Positions 8,949-19,732 of a stretch of 64,000 bases of DNA are shown piece by piece (the first letter of the stretch is position 1; every line of letters begins with the position of its first letter). Source of the stretch: Gordonia alkanivorans NBRC 16433. Lineage in GTDB: Bacteria > Actinomycetota > Actinomycetes > Mycobacteriales > Mycobacteriaceae. Made by a program: the position numbers and the translations under genes. The notes under the pieces are model-generated. The model had not been told where the DNA came from. It ran no database searches and saw nothing but the letters and a program-made list of their open reading frames with translations. Location: the NCBI RefSeq assembly GCF_000225505.1, contig NZ_BACI01000087.1, positions 1 through 64,000 on the forward strand, given 5' to 3'.

Positions 8949-9591
8949 AGGTGGCGAGCTGCTCTGCGACTGCCGCGATGAGGGAGTCGACCACCTTGTC
9001 GTCGCCGGTGCTCAGGTAGATCAGGGTGATCGAGTTGGTCGCGGCGATGATGAGCGGGCCGAGTTCCTCCGTCGGCCGGGTCCAGGTCAGACCCGCGAGT
9101 TCGGCTATCTCCCGCATGCCGGACGCCGCAACCCGATAGAGCTGCTCGTACATGACCTTGCCGACTTGCTGCAGTTCCGGATGGTTGTGCGCGTAGATGC
9201 CGAGCGCGATGGTCGCCTGCATCCGGCCGGGATCGGCCTTGAGCAGGTCGACGAAGGCATGGAACTGCCGCACCATGTTCTGTTTGAGCGCGTCGATGTC
9301 TGGCTCCGGGCCGAAGTCGGCGGCAGGCATGACCGAATGCAGCATGCGCTCGATGTCGACGGGCACCGCATGATCCATCACCGCGCACAACAGCGCCGTG
9401 CGGCTCTCGAATGCGTAATGGAAACTCGCGAGGGGCATTCCGGCGTGAGCGCAGATCCGGCGGGTGGTGGCACCCTCGACTCCGTGATCGGCGATCACTC
9501 GGTACGCCGACTCGATGAGCGCGCTTCGACGCTGTTCGACGGACATCCGTGGCAAGACGGTCAACCCCTTGGCCAACATGCGCTTGCGCAT
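8932..9591 (-). CDS. TetR-family regulator of the aldolase/oxidase operon
   Basis: 219 aa from the ATG at 9591. The N-terminal helix-turn-helix reads ATTRRICAHAGMPLASFHYAF, with the conserved FHYAF-type recognition helix end; the C-terminal ligand domain is unassigned. An alternative start, ATG 9546 (MSVEQRR), is closer to the usual TetR N-terminus and would leave the palindrome at 9584-9597 outside the gene. The very long open frame continuing upstream to 10923 is antisense to the MBL gene and not coding. First gene of the three-gene operon and probably autoregulated. Confidence 0.85.
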   Translation of the reverse strand: MRKRMLAKGLTVLPRMSVEQRRSALIESAYRVIADHGVEGATTRRICAHAGMPLASFHYAFESRTALLCAVMDHAVPVDIERMLHSVMPAADFGPEPDIDALKQNMVRQFHAFVDLLKADPGRMQATIALGIYAHNHPELQQVGKVMYEQLYRVAASGMREIAELAGLTWTRPTEELGPLIIAATNSITLIYLSTGDDKVVDSLIAAVAEQLATYVTFE

Positions 9592-9597
9592 GTGCAA
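9584..9597. promoter_or_regulatory. candidate TetR operator palindrome
   Basis: TTGCGCATGTGCAA is a 14-bp imperfect palindrome (12 of 14 positions symmetric) overlapping the upstream start codon of the tetR gene. Position and symmetry suit an autoregulatory operator; assignment is inference. Confidence 0.35.
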
Positions 9598-9759
9598 TGG
9601 ACAATGTTCGCCGCAGCCTATCAGTGCCGTTGTCCGCGTTTGCACGGTTGACCGCCCGAAACGTGCCGATGTTTGTTGATGCTCACATCTCGATGGTCGC
9701 CGTGAGAGCCTTCTGGTCCGACGCCGTTGCGCTTCGCGTCGAACCTCACCCGATCGGAT

Positions 9760-9765
9760 TACTGT
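9760..9765 (+). promoter_or_regulatory. -10 box, leaderless start of MBL gene
   Basis: TACTGT ends 6 nt before the GTG at 9772, which is preferred as start because no ribosome site is visible and the next codons begin the conserved product. Confidence 0.4.
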
Positions 9766-9771
9766 GTGGAT

Positions 9772-10946
9772 GTGACCACGGATCCCGAAAGAAGCGGCCC
9801 CGACGCGACCTCGCGGGTGCTGGGGCGGGTGACATCGGCTGGGGCGATGATGGCCGACGCGGTGGCCGAACGGCTCGCCGCCGGTGGTCTCGGCCCGGCT
9901 CGCGCACTCGGCGCCACCCGCGAGGAGATCGTGCCGCACGTGCGCACGTCCCCCCACCTGCGAGACGGGGTCTTCGACAACCCCGAGCCGCCGGAGGGTT
10001 CCGTCGCCCCGGACCGCCAGGTGCTCGCCGACATGGCGCGCCGCCCGGGCCGGCCCCGACGTCCGGTGATGGTCACCGTCCCGACCTTCGACGCCCCGTC
10101 GCCCCTCGCGGTCACCTGGCTGGGACATGCCACCGCGATCGTCGACATCGACGGCGCGCGCATCATCACCGACCCCGTCCTGAGCCGCCGGTGTTCGCCG
10201 AGCCAACTCGTCGGTCCGGGACGCATGCACGCCGCCCCGCTGGCCGCGCGCGAGCTGCCCCCGATCGACGTCGTGGTCATCAGCCACGACCACTACGACC
10301 ATCTCGACATGGACACGGTCACCACCATCGCGGCGACACAGCCGGACGCCGTGTTCGTCACGACCCTCGGCGTCGCCGCACATCTGATGTCCTGGGGGAT
10401 CGCCGAAGACCGCATCCGGCAGGCGGATTGGTGGGACGAGGTCGTCGTCGCCACACGCGGCGGAGAGCTGCGGTTCACCTGCGGACCGGCACGCCACTTC
10501 TCCGGACGGTGGCTGGCACGCAACCTCACCCAGTGGGGGAGCTGGGCGATCGCCGGCCACACCCACCGCGTCTTCTTCTCCGGCGACACCGGCCACACCG
10601 AGCGATTCTCCGACGTCGGCGCCCGGCTCGGCCCCTTCGACCTGACGCTCATCGCCGTCGGCGCCTACGACGTGATGTGGCCCGACATCCACGTCAACCC
10701 GGAGGAGGCGCTGTCGGTGCATCGGATGGTCTCGCCGGCTTCCGGGGCCGATTCGGTTCTGGTCCCGATCCACTGGGGCACCTTCAATCTCGCCCGTCAC
10801 CCATGGGGTGAGCCGATCGCGCGGCTGCAAGCCGCCGCACACCACGGCGACCCGACTGTGCTCGTCCCGCAGCCCGGTGGTTCGATCGACCTCGAACACC
10901 GCACCGGAACCGGTGTGGCGCATTCGAGTTGGTGGGAGGTTTCGGC

Positions 10947-10950
<4 letters not shown>
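9772..10950 (+). CDS. MBL-fold metallo-hydrolase (NAPE-PLD-like, Rv0906 type)
   Basis: 392 aa metallo-beta-lactamase fold protein. The metal-binding HDHYDH motif is at residues 172-177, with further ligands in GPARHFSGR (about 240), FFSGDTGHT (about 268) and VPIHWGTF near the C-terminus, as in NAPE-hydrolysing phospholipase D-like and UlaG-like enzymes. It matches Rv0906, which precedes the ctpE region in M. tuberculosis. The stop overlaps the ctpE start (GTGA), so the two are co-translated. Substrate unknown; a phospholipid or N-acyl ethanolamine is possible from the family. Confidence 0.8.
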
Positions 10951-13433
<2,483 letters not shown>

Positions 13434-13504
13434 AGACGCCGTGTAGGCGACTAAACTCTGCCACGGGCGGCCGGAAGACATCCGGCTCGGACACAGGAGA
13501 CGTC

Positions 13505-13744
13505 ATGGATCTCAAGGGACTCGTCAACAAGGCGCGCGACACGCTGCGCAAGAACCCGAATCTGATCGAGAAGGGCGGCGACGCCATCGACAAGGCCACC
13601 GGCAACAAGTACGCCGGGCAGGTCGACAAGGCGCAGGACGCGGTCCGCAAGGCCGTCGGAGCCCAGAACACGGCCGCCCAGAACAACAAGACGCCCGAGA
13701 ACAACAAGGCGCCCGAGAACAAGCCGGACGCTCCTCAGCAGTAG
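13505..13744 (+). CDS. Rv0909/MT0933-like antitoxin family protein
   Basis: 79 aa, very hydrophilic. Residues 1-50 (MDLKGLVNKARDTLRKNPN, then a lysine-rich amphipathic part with KATGNKYAGQVDKAQDAV) match the MT0933-like antitoxin family (PF14013). The last 30 residues are a low-complexity N/K/P/E/Q tail with repeats of NNK-PEN. A good ribosome site (CAGGAGA) precedes the ATG. In M. tuberculosis the Rv0909 antitoxin directly precedes its toxin Rv0910; here an opposite-strand glycosylase lies between the two. Confidence 0.75.
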   Translation: MDLKGLVNKARDTLRKNPNLIEKGGDAIDKATGNKYAGQVDKAQDAVRKAVGAQNTAAQNNKTPENNKAPENKPDAPQQ

Positions 13745-13748
13745 CCGG

Positions 13749-14369
13749 TCAGCCGCCGGCGCGCGGGTGACGGCGGTACCCCGACACGGTCGGGTGACCG
13801 TCGAAGAAGAATCGCCACGAAACGTCGGCCGCGCGTCGTACGCCGACGCGCGGTCCGGCGGCCACCGGCAGGTCGGGGAGCGGCCCGCCCGGAGATGTGT
13901 CGAGAGTCACAGGGGTGTGCGGATCGGCGAGAACGGTGCCGAGATCGGCCATCGTGATCCCGAGCGCGCGGCAGAGGTTCCCGGGGCCGCTGGCGAGCCG
14001 GTCGTCGGACACCGGCCTGGAGCGCGCGGCACCGCGTCGGTCACGTGCCAGCTCGACCCCGTCGACCACCTCGCCGGCCCTCAGCAGGACCGCCGCCGCA
14101 GGTCCCGGCCCCCGCACCACGATGTTCGCGCAGTGATGGCCGTGGATGCGGTAGACGTACAGGCGGCCCGGCGGGCCGTACATGATCTCCGATCGGGCCG
14201 TTCGCGTGTACGCGTGCGACGCCGGATCGTCGGGTCCGGCGTAGGCCTCCACCTCGGTGACCAGGATCGTCACGCCGTGACCCGTCAGGTGCGCGCCGAG
14301 CAGCGCCCGGGCCTGATCGGCCACCGGCGCGGGAAAGTCGGAGGTGCGGACACTAGGCTCTGGGACCAT
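13749..14369 (-). CDS. DNA-3-methyladenine glycosylase (AAG/Mpg family)
   Basis: 206 aa base-excision repair enzyme that removes alkylated purines. It has the family segments VTEVEAYAGPDDPASHAY (with the catalytic Glu region), RTARSEIMYGPPGRLYVYRIHG and GPGNLCRALGI. The ATG at 14369 was chosen; its codon shares the CCATGG sequence with the start of the divergent SRPBCC gene (14368). An in-frame start at 14390 would overlap that gene further. It sits between the antitoxin-like and toxin-like genes. Confidence 0.85.
   Translation of the reverse strand: MVPEPSVRTSDFPAPVADQARALLGAHLTGHGVTILVTEVEAYAGPDDPASHAYTRTARSEIMYGPPGRLYVYRIHGHHCANIVVRGPGPAAAVLLRAGEVVDGVELARDRRGAARSRPVSDDRLASGPGNLCRALGITMADLGTVLADPHTPVTLDTSPGGPLPDLPVAAGPRVGVRRAADVSWRFFFDGHPTVSGYRRHPRAGG
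14354..14359 (+). promoter_or_regulatory. -10 box, leaderless start of SRPBCC gene
   Basis: TAGGCT ends 8 nt before the ATG at 14368. It is the same hexamer as in front of echA6. Confidence 0.45.
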
Positions 14370-14805
14370 GGCGAAGACGAGTGACTCCATCGAGGTTGAA
14401 CTGTCTCCGGAAGATACCTGGGCGGCCGCCTCGGACCTGTCCCGGTACGACGAATGGTTGCTGATCCACGACTCCTGGCGCAGCCCGCTCCCGGCCTACG
14501 AGGACCTGGCCAAGGGCACGCAGATCGCCTCGATCGTCGTCGTGAAGGGCACCCGGGTCCGCTTCGACTGGGTCGTCGAGAAGTTCGACCCGGTGTCGCA
14601 CGTACGCCTCAAGGGGAGCGGCAAAGGCGGCGTGAAGGCCAAGCTCGATCTGGGCATCCTTCCCACTTCGATCGGATCGGAAGTAACCTTCACTGTTGAT
14701 CTGGGTGGGTTGCCGCTGATCGGGCCCGTGGGTAAGACCGCGGCCCTGGCGGTGTCGGGAGATCTGCGGAAGTCGCTGCAGCAATTCCGAGAGATCTTCG
14801 GCTGA
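14368..14805 (+). CDS. SRPBCC-family toxin-like protein (Rv0910 type)
   Basis: 145 aa, close to the 144 aa of Rv0910, reported as the toxin of the Rv0909/Rv0910 pair. START/polyketide-cyclase fold: SIEVELSPEDTWAAASDLS at the N-terminus, a central beta-sheet (IVVVKGTRVRFDWVVEKF) and a long C-terminal helix ending FREIFG. Function is by similarity; SRPBCC proteins bind hydrophobic ligands and toxin activity is not visible in the sequence. Start overlaps the divergent glycosylase start in CCATGG. Confidence 0.75.
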   Translation: MAKTSDSIEVELSPEDTWAAASDLSRYDEWLLIHDSWRSPLPAYEDLAKGTQIASIVVVKGTRVRFDWVVEKFDPVSHVRLKGSGKGGVKAKLDLGILPTSIGSEVTFTVDLGGLPLIGPVGKTAALAVSGDLRKSLQQFREIFG

Positions 14806-14892
14806 CCCGTGCGTGACGTCACGCGGGGGCGGATGACGGCGATGCGTCAGGCGGTGTGAGGACACCGCCATACGAGGGGAACGAGAGTAACT

Positions 14893-16605
14893 ATGGGGCG
14901 TCACAGCTCAGATGCCGATCGCGGCGGGAACGAATGGACCCGGGCTGCCGCGAGCAGCGGGGGACCCGCGAGCGGCGCGAGCCGGTCCGATGACGACTTC
15001 GGCTTCGAGCACCGCGAGGCCGGCAGCGGTCGCCGCGGCGGCTGGCTGTGGGCGATCGTCGCCCTGGTCGCGGTCGTCGCCCTCGTCACCGGGGTGATCA
15101 TCTGGCAGGCCGGCTCCGGGGGTTGCGGTGATCGCACCCGGGTCGCCGTCGCCTCCGACGCCGCGATGACCGGCCCCCTCCGCGAGGTGGCACGACAGGC
15201 ATCCGCGGACTCCTGCTACGACTACGACGTCCAGACCGCCGCCGGCGCCGACGTGCCCGGCCTGTTGACGCAGGGCGCCGCGGCGCCCGACCTCTGGGTC
15301 GCCGACTCTCAGGTGCAGGCACGCCGCGTGACGACGCAGGTCCGCCGCGACCTCGATCTGGTGGCACCCTCCATCGCCTCGACCCCGACCGTCGTCGCCG
15401 GGGAGAACGTCCCCGAACTGGGCACGTGGGTCGAGGTCATGAAGCTCCCCGACCTCAGGACCGGTAGCCCCGTCGACACCAGCACCGGCGATGCCCCGAT
15501 CATCGGTGCGCTCGCGGCCGTCGACGCCGGCGAGCTTCCGGAAGAGAAGTTCACCGAGGCCATGACGATCTTGGCGATCCAGCAGAACAACGCGCGTCTG
15601 ACCAACGACAACGAGGGCACCCGACTCAACCTGGCGAACACCTCGGGTGTGCCGGTCGTGACGACCGAGCAGCAGTACGAGCTCTTCATGCGCACCCATC
15701 AGGGGTCGAAGCTGACGTCGACCATCCCCGCCTCGGGCACCGTCATGCTCGACTACCCCCTGGTGAACACCGCATCTGCGGCTCGCCAGCAGGTGGCCGA
15801 CGAGGCGGGGGCCGCGCTCGTCGCGGCGCTGGGCACCGATTCCGGTCGCAAGGCGCTGACCGACGCGGGCTACCGCGACGCCGACGGCAACGGGGTCGGC
15901 GAGCCGGTCAAGGAGCTGCAGCTGCGCGACCCGTCGTCGGTCGACAAGGCGCTGCGTCAGTGGCAGGTCCTCGGCGTGCCGATCCGCAGCCTCGTCGTCC
16001 AGGACACCTCGGGGTCCATGGAGACACCTGCCGGTGGCACCACCCGCGCGGGTCTGCTCATCGACGCCTCCCAGACGGGCCTGAAGCTGTTCCCCAACAA
16101 CACGATGATCGGTGGCTGGGCATTCGGCGTCGACAAGGGCGGCGACGGTCAGGACTGGCTGGAGATGGCGCCCATCCGGCGGCTCGACGCGCGTTCGGGC
16201 AGTGGGACGCACCGTGATGCGCTCAGCCGGGCGGTGGAGGAAGGCCTGTCCGACCTGGGTGGCGGTACGGGCCTCTACGACACCACGCTCGCGGCGTTCA
16301 AGAAGGTCCAGGACACCTACGACCCGAACTACTCCAACAGCGTCATCATCATGACCGACGGCCAGAACGAGGATCCGAACAGCATCAGCCTGGACGAACT
16401 GCTGGCCGAGCTGAAGCGACTCGAAGACCCGGCACGGCCGGTGCTGGTACTGACCATCGGCATCTCCGACGACGCCGACTCCGACGCGCTCAAGCAGATC
16501 GCCGAGGCCACCGGCGGCACCACCTATGTCGCCGAGAACGCCGCCGACATCCGGACCGTGTTCGTCGACGCCATCCAGGCGCGTGTCGCTGCGGCCGGTC
16601 GCTGA
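14893..16605 (+). CDS. membrane-anchored binding-protein/VWA-domain fusion
   Basis: 570 aa. A short cytoplasmic, glycine/serine-rich N-terminus is followed by one TM segment (about 51-71), then an extracellular solute-binding-protein-like domain (about 80-340; segments such as DLWVADSQV and GVPVVTTEQQYELF resemble molybdate/sulfate type binding proteins), and a C-terminal von Willebrand A domain with the MIDAS motif DTSGS at 371-375 plus IIMTDGQNED. No partner permease is nearby. Probably a surface-exposed, metal-dependent adhesion or assembly protein; the role is unknown. Single gene with a 60-bp gap before the next gene. Confidence 0.75.
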   Translation: MGRHSSDADRGGNEWTRAAASSGGPASGASRSDDDFGFEHREAGSGRRGGWLWAIVALVAVVALVTGVIIWQAGSGGCGDRTRVAVASDAAMTGPLREVARQASADSCYDYDVQTAAGADVPGLLTQGAAAPDLWVADSQVQARRVTTQVRRDLDLVAPSIASTPTVVAGENVPELGTWVEVMKLPDLRTGSPVDTSTGDAPIIGALAAVDAGELPEEKFTEAMTILAIQQNNARLTNDNEGTRLNLANTSGVPVVTTEQQYELFMRTHQGSKLTSTIPASGTVMLDYPLVNTASAARQQVADEAGAALVAALGTDSGRKALTDAGYRDADGNGVGEPVKELQLRDPSSVDKALRQWQVLGVPIRSLVVQDTSGSMETPAGGTTRAGLLIDASQTGLKLFPNNTMIGGWAFGVDKGGDGQDWLEMAPIRRLDARSGSGTHRDALSRAVEEGLSDLGGGTGLYDTTLAAFKKVQDTYDPNYSNSVIIMTDGQNEDPNSISLDELLAELKRLEDPARPVLVLTIGISDDADSDALKQIAEATGGTTYVAENAADIRTVFVDAIQARVAAAGR

Positions 16606-16665
16606 CCGGCGGCGATTCGGCGAGCCAGCGGGGCGGCGCGCCGGGCGATCAGGGACAATGGGCCG

Positions 16666-17172
16666 ATGACCTCCACTTCGAACCCTGCCCCGTCCGAATC
16701 TGAGCTGTCCGGTTCGAGCCGTTCGTCGGTTCTGCTGCGTACCGGCGGCGTCCTCGCGGCGATGGCGGCCGTCGGTCTCGCCGCCGGGGCCTGTTCCTCC
16801 GACGACTCCGGCTCCGGCAGCACCACCGCTGCGGACACCTCCACCGCGACAGTCACCGACGGCGCCACGGGCGAGGAGTACAAAGACGGCGAGTACACCG
16901 CGGAAGGCGGGTACATCTCACCCGGCGGACCGCAGAAGGTCGGCGTCACCGTCACCCTGTCGAACGACGTCATCACCGCGGTGTCGGTCGACACGAGCCA
17001 GACCAAGGGCCCGTCGGTGGAGTACCAGGGCAAGTTCGCCGGCGGGATCTCGGATGTCGTCGTGGGCAAGAACATCAACGACATCGATGTCGACAAGGTC
17101 TCCGGCTCGTCGCTGACCTCGGGTGGCTTCAACGAGGCGATCGAGAAGATCAAACAGGAAGCCATCAACTGA
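16666..17172 (+). CDS. FMN-binding lipoprotein
   Basis: 168 aa. A signal peptide with lipobox LAAGAC (Cys43) is followed by an S/T/D-rich linker and an FMN-binding domain (about 71-168, PF04205 type). The flavinylation site should be in SGSSLTSGG (146-154): it aligns with SGATLTS of NqrC, where FMN is bound to the Thr of SGAT; here that position is Ser149. Lipid-anchored on the outer face of the membrane and probably flavinylated by the ApbE encoded next. First gene of the FMN-lipoprotein/apbE/NqrB-FNR operon (11 bp to the next gene). Confidence 0.85.
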   Translation: MTSTSNPAPSESELSGSSRSSVLLRTGGVLAAMAAVGLAAGACSSDDSGSGSTTAADTSTATVTDGATGEEYKDGEYTAEGGYISPGGPQKVGVTVTLSNDVITAVSVDTSQTKGPSVEYQGKFAGGISDVVVGKNINDIDVDKVSGSSLTSGGFNEAIEKIKQEAIN

Positions 17173-17183
17173 GTTCGACCGGC

Positions 17184-18086
17184 GTGACCACCCCCGGCAT
17201 GAATTCTCCTGCAGCCATCCATGACTGGGTGTTCGACGCCATCGGTACCCGGTGGACGGTCACGACACCGGCGCCACTGCCCGACGACGTCGTCGACGCG
17301 GTGCGCGCCGAGATCGACCGAATCGACCTGGCGTGGTCGAGATTCCGCGACGACTCGGCGGTCGCCGAGATGGCGCGGACGGCCGGACGCCACCCGATCG
17401 CGGAGTCGGATCAGCCGCTCGTCGACTGGTACCGCAGGCTCTATCGGCTGACCCGCGGTGCGGTCACACCGCTGGTCGGACAGACCCTTGCCGACGCCGG
17501 TTACGACGCGGACTACACCCTGCGGCCCGCCGCCCGGGTGGCCGGGATCCCGGGTTGGGACGAGGTGATCGCCGGGCATGACGGCGCGCTGGAACTGCGC
17601 CAACCCGCGCTGCTCGATGTCGGTGCGGCGGGAAAGGGTTTCGCGGCCGACCGGGTGGCGGAGATCGTTGGGCGGGCCACCGATGACTTCGTCGTCGACG
17701 CCGGTGGCGACATGGTCGTCTCACCCCGCACCCGCGGGCTGAGGGTGGCGCTGGAGCACCCGATGGACCCGACCAAGGCGATCGGCGTGGTCACGCTCGA
17801 CGCCGGGGCGATCTGCGCGTCGGCGAGCAATCGTCGGGTGTGGGCGGACTGGCATCACATCGTCGACCCCCGCACCGCCTCACCTGCAAGGGAGGTGCTG
17901 GCCACGTGGGTGATCGCACCGTCGGCGATGGAGGCCGACGGGCTGGCGACCGCGCTGTTCTTCACCCCGGCCGCGTTCCTGCGCGGCGACTTCGACCATC
18001 ACGCGGAGGGTTTTCATCACGTGACCGTCCGGCGCAACGGCAGTGTCGAACACACCGCGATCCCCGGATTGGAGTTGTTCCTGTGA
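17184..18086 (+). CDS. apbE: FAD:protein FMN transferase ApbE
   Basis: 300 aa. Transfers FMN from FAD to Ser/Thr of target proteins outside the cytoplasm. Family segments: FDAIGTRWTV at the start, LDVGAAGKGFAADRV (about 145-159), FVVDAGGDMVVSP and WHHIVDPRTASPA with the metal-binding region. No clear signal peptide is visible. GTG 17184 is used as start; ATG 17199 is also possible. It lies 11 bp after its likely substrate gene and overlaps the following gene by 4 bp (GTGA). Confidence 0.9.
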   Translation: MTTPGMNSPAAIHDWVFDAIGTRWTVTTPAPLPDDVVDAVRAEIDRIDLAWSRFRDDSAVAEMARTAGRHPIAESDQPLVDWYRRLYRLTRGAVTPLVGQTLADAGYDADYTLRPAARVAGIPGWDEVIAGHDGALELRQPALLDVGAAGKGFAADRVAEIVGRATDDFVVDAGGDMVVSPRTRGLRVALEHPMDPTKAIGVVTLDAGAICASASNRRVWADWHHIVDPRTASPAREVLATWVIAPSAMEADGLATALFFTPAAFLRGDFDHHAEGFHHVTVRRNGSVEHTAIPGLELFL

Positions 18087-19678
18087 CGACCGGCGTTTCG
18101 ACGACCAGACCCACCGCGTTCTTCCCGCGGATCCTCGCGCCGTTCGATGCCACGCGGCGACACCTGACCCCGTACCGGGCGGTGTTGTGCGGGCTGGTCC
18201 TTCTCGCGGTCGCGGCCTTCGTGGTGTCTGCGGTCGACGCCGACTTCGGTTACGGACCAGACGAACTCGCGGTGTGGCTGCTGGTGGCGGTCGGGGTGAG
18301 CGGCCTGGCCACCTATCTGTTAGCGGCCGTGTTCCGGGTGCCGCCGAATTCCGATTCGTGGCTCATCACCGGACTGATCCTGTTCTTCGTGGTGCCCGGC
18401 GGTTCGGTAGACACCGCGGTCGCGACCGTCGCAACGGCGGCGGTGATCGCCGCGGCGTCGAAATACGTTCTGGCATGGCGTCGACGGCTGATCCTGAACC
18501 CGGCGGTCGCCGGCGCCGTCGGCTGTTATGCGCTGGCCTACGCCGGTGTCGACGGACTGAGCTACCCGTTCTGGTGGGTGGCGGCCGAGCCGCTGCTGAT
18601 CCCGATGATCGTCATCGGCGCGGCCGTGGTCACCCTGGTCCGCGAGTGGCTCCTCGTGGCCGTGTTCCTCGTCGCGTCGCTGGTGACGATCGGCGTGGTC
18701 GAACTGGTTCGCGGCGGCCAGGATCTGTCGACGTGGGTCGTGTCGTCGCCGATGCTCTTCGTCGCGGCCGTCATGCTGCCCGAACCGCTGACATCTCCGG
18801 CGCGACAGCCGCATCGGCTGATCTACGCGGCCCTGGTCGGGGTGCTGATGCACTGCCAGTACACGGTCGAGGTGACCGACTCGTACACACTGGCTTTCGT
18901 GCCGGAGATCGCTCTGCTCGTCGGCAGCCTGTACGCCTTCGCAGTACGCCTGGCGACGCGCACCGCGCGCCGGGTGCGCCTCGACGTCGAGACCGCGTCA
19001 CTGGCCGACCGCACCTACGTGTTGCGCGGTGAACCCGCCGGTGGCGCACCGTCGTTCCGGGCGGGGCAGTGGTCGAGTGTGAGTGTGCCGCGGTGGTCGG
19101 CGCCGGTGTGGACCGGTTCGCGCCGGGTGTTCTCGTTCGTGTCCGCGCCGAGGGAGGCGCCGGTCGAGTTCGGTTTCACGGTCGCGGGGGTGCCGTCGTC
19201 GTTCAAGGCCGCCCTCATCGACGGCCGTGCCCGGCGCGCGTGGGTCGACGAGATCGGTGGCGACTTCGTCCTCCCGCGGGTGTTTCCGGCCAAGGGCAGG
19301 GTCGTGCTCCTCGCGTCGGGTATCGGGATCACGCCGTTCGTGTCGATGGTGCGGTCGCTTGACGGCGCCGACCTGTCGGGACTGACCGTGGTCCATGTCT
19401 TGCGCTCGTCGGAACGGACCGTCTACGACGACGAGTTGGACTCTGCCAGAGGGGCCTCGGCACGGGTGGTCACGGTCATCGCGCCGGAACTCGCCGACGG
19501 CGTCGACGATCCCGACCGTCTGGCGGAGCTCGTCGGTCCGGACATCGCGGGTGCGCACTACTACGTGTCGGGCACACCGGGATTCGTCGAACGCACCTCG
19601 TCGACGATCCGGCATCTCGATCCGTCGACCAGGTTGCGTCCGTGGCGTATCCACACCGACTCGTTCACCGGTTACTGA
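18083..19678 (+). CDS. NqrB/RnfD-like membrane domain fused to ferredoxin-NAD(P) reductase domain
   Basis: 531 aa. The N-terminal half (about 20-290) has around nine TM segments with NqrB/RnfD features (VPPNSDSWLITGLILFF and RLILNPAVAGAVGCYAL). The C-terminal half is a cytoplasmic FNR-type module: FAD motif RRVFS at 347-351 and NAD(P) motif GIGITPF at about 413-419, ending in HTDSFTGY. I read this as a one-protein route for electrons from NAD(P)H across the membrane to the flavinylated lipoprotein encoded upstream. Start GTG 18083 overlaps the apbE stop. No other Nqr/Rnf subunits are present. Confidence 0.8.
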   Translation: MTTGVSTTRPTAFFPRILAPFDATRRHLTPYRAVLCGLVLLAVAAFVVSAVDADFGYGPDELAVWLLVAVGVSGLATYLLAAVFRVPPNSDSWLITGLILFFVVPGGSVDTAVATVATAAVIAAASKYVLAWRRRLILNPAVAGAVGCYALAYAGVDGLSYPFWWVAAEPLLIPMIVIGAAVVTLVREWLLVAVFLVASLVTIGVVELVRGGQDLSTWVVSSPMLFVAAVMLPEPLTSPARQPHRLIYAALVGVLMHCQYTVEVTDSYTLAFVPEIALLVGSLYAFAVRLATRTARRVRLDVETASLADRTYVLRGEPAGGAPSFRAGQWSSVSVPRWSAPVWTGSRRVFSFVSAPREAPVEFGFTVAGVPSSFKAALIDGRARRAWVDEIGGDFVLPRVFPAKGRVVLLASGIGITPFVSMVRSLDGADLSGLTVVHVLRSSERTVYDDELDSARGASARVVTVIAPELADGVDDPDRLAELVGPDIAGAHYYVSGTPGFVERTSSTIRHLDPSTRLRPWRIHTDSFTGY

Positions 19679-19732
19679 TGGGCTTCGAATATCCCTGCGA
19701 GATCGTCACCCCTGACGCGGGAGTTCGGCGCT

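Noticed and set aside
9592..10923. Long open frame continuing upstream of the TetR gene (to 10923) on the minus strand
   Set aside because: It is antisense to the MBL gene, has no family similarity and R/G/D-rich composition typical of GC-rich shadow frames.
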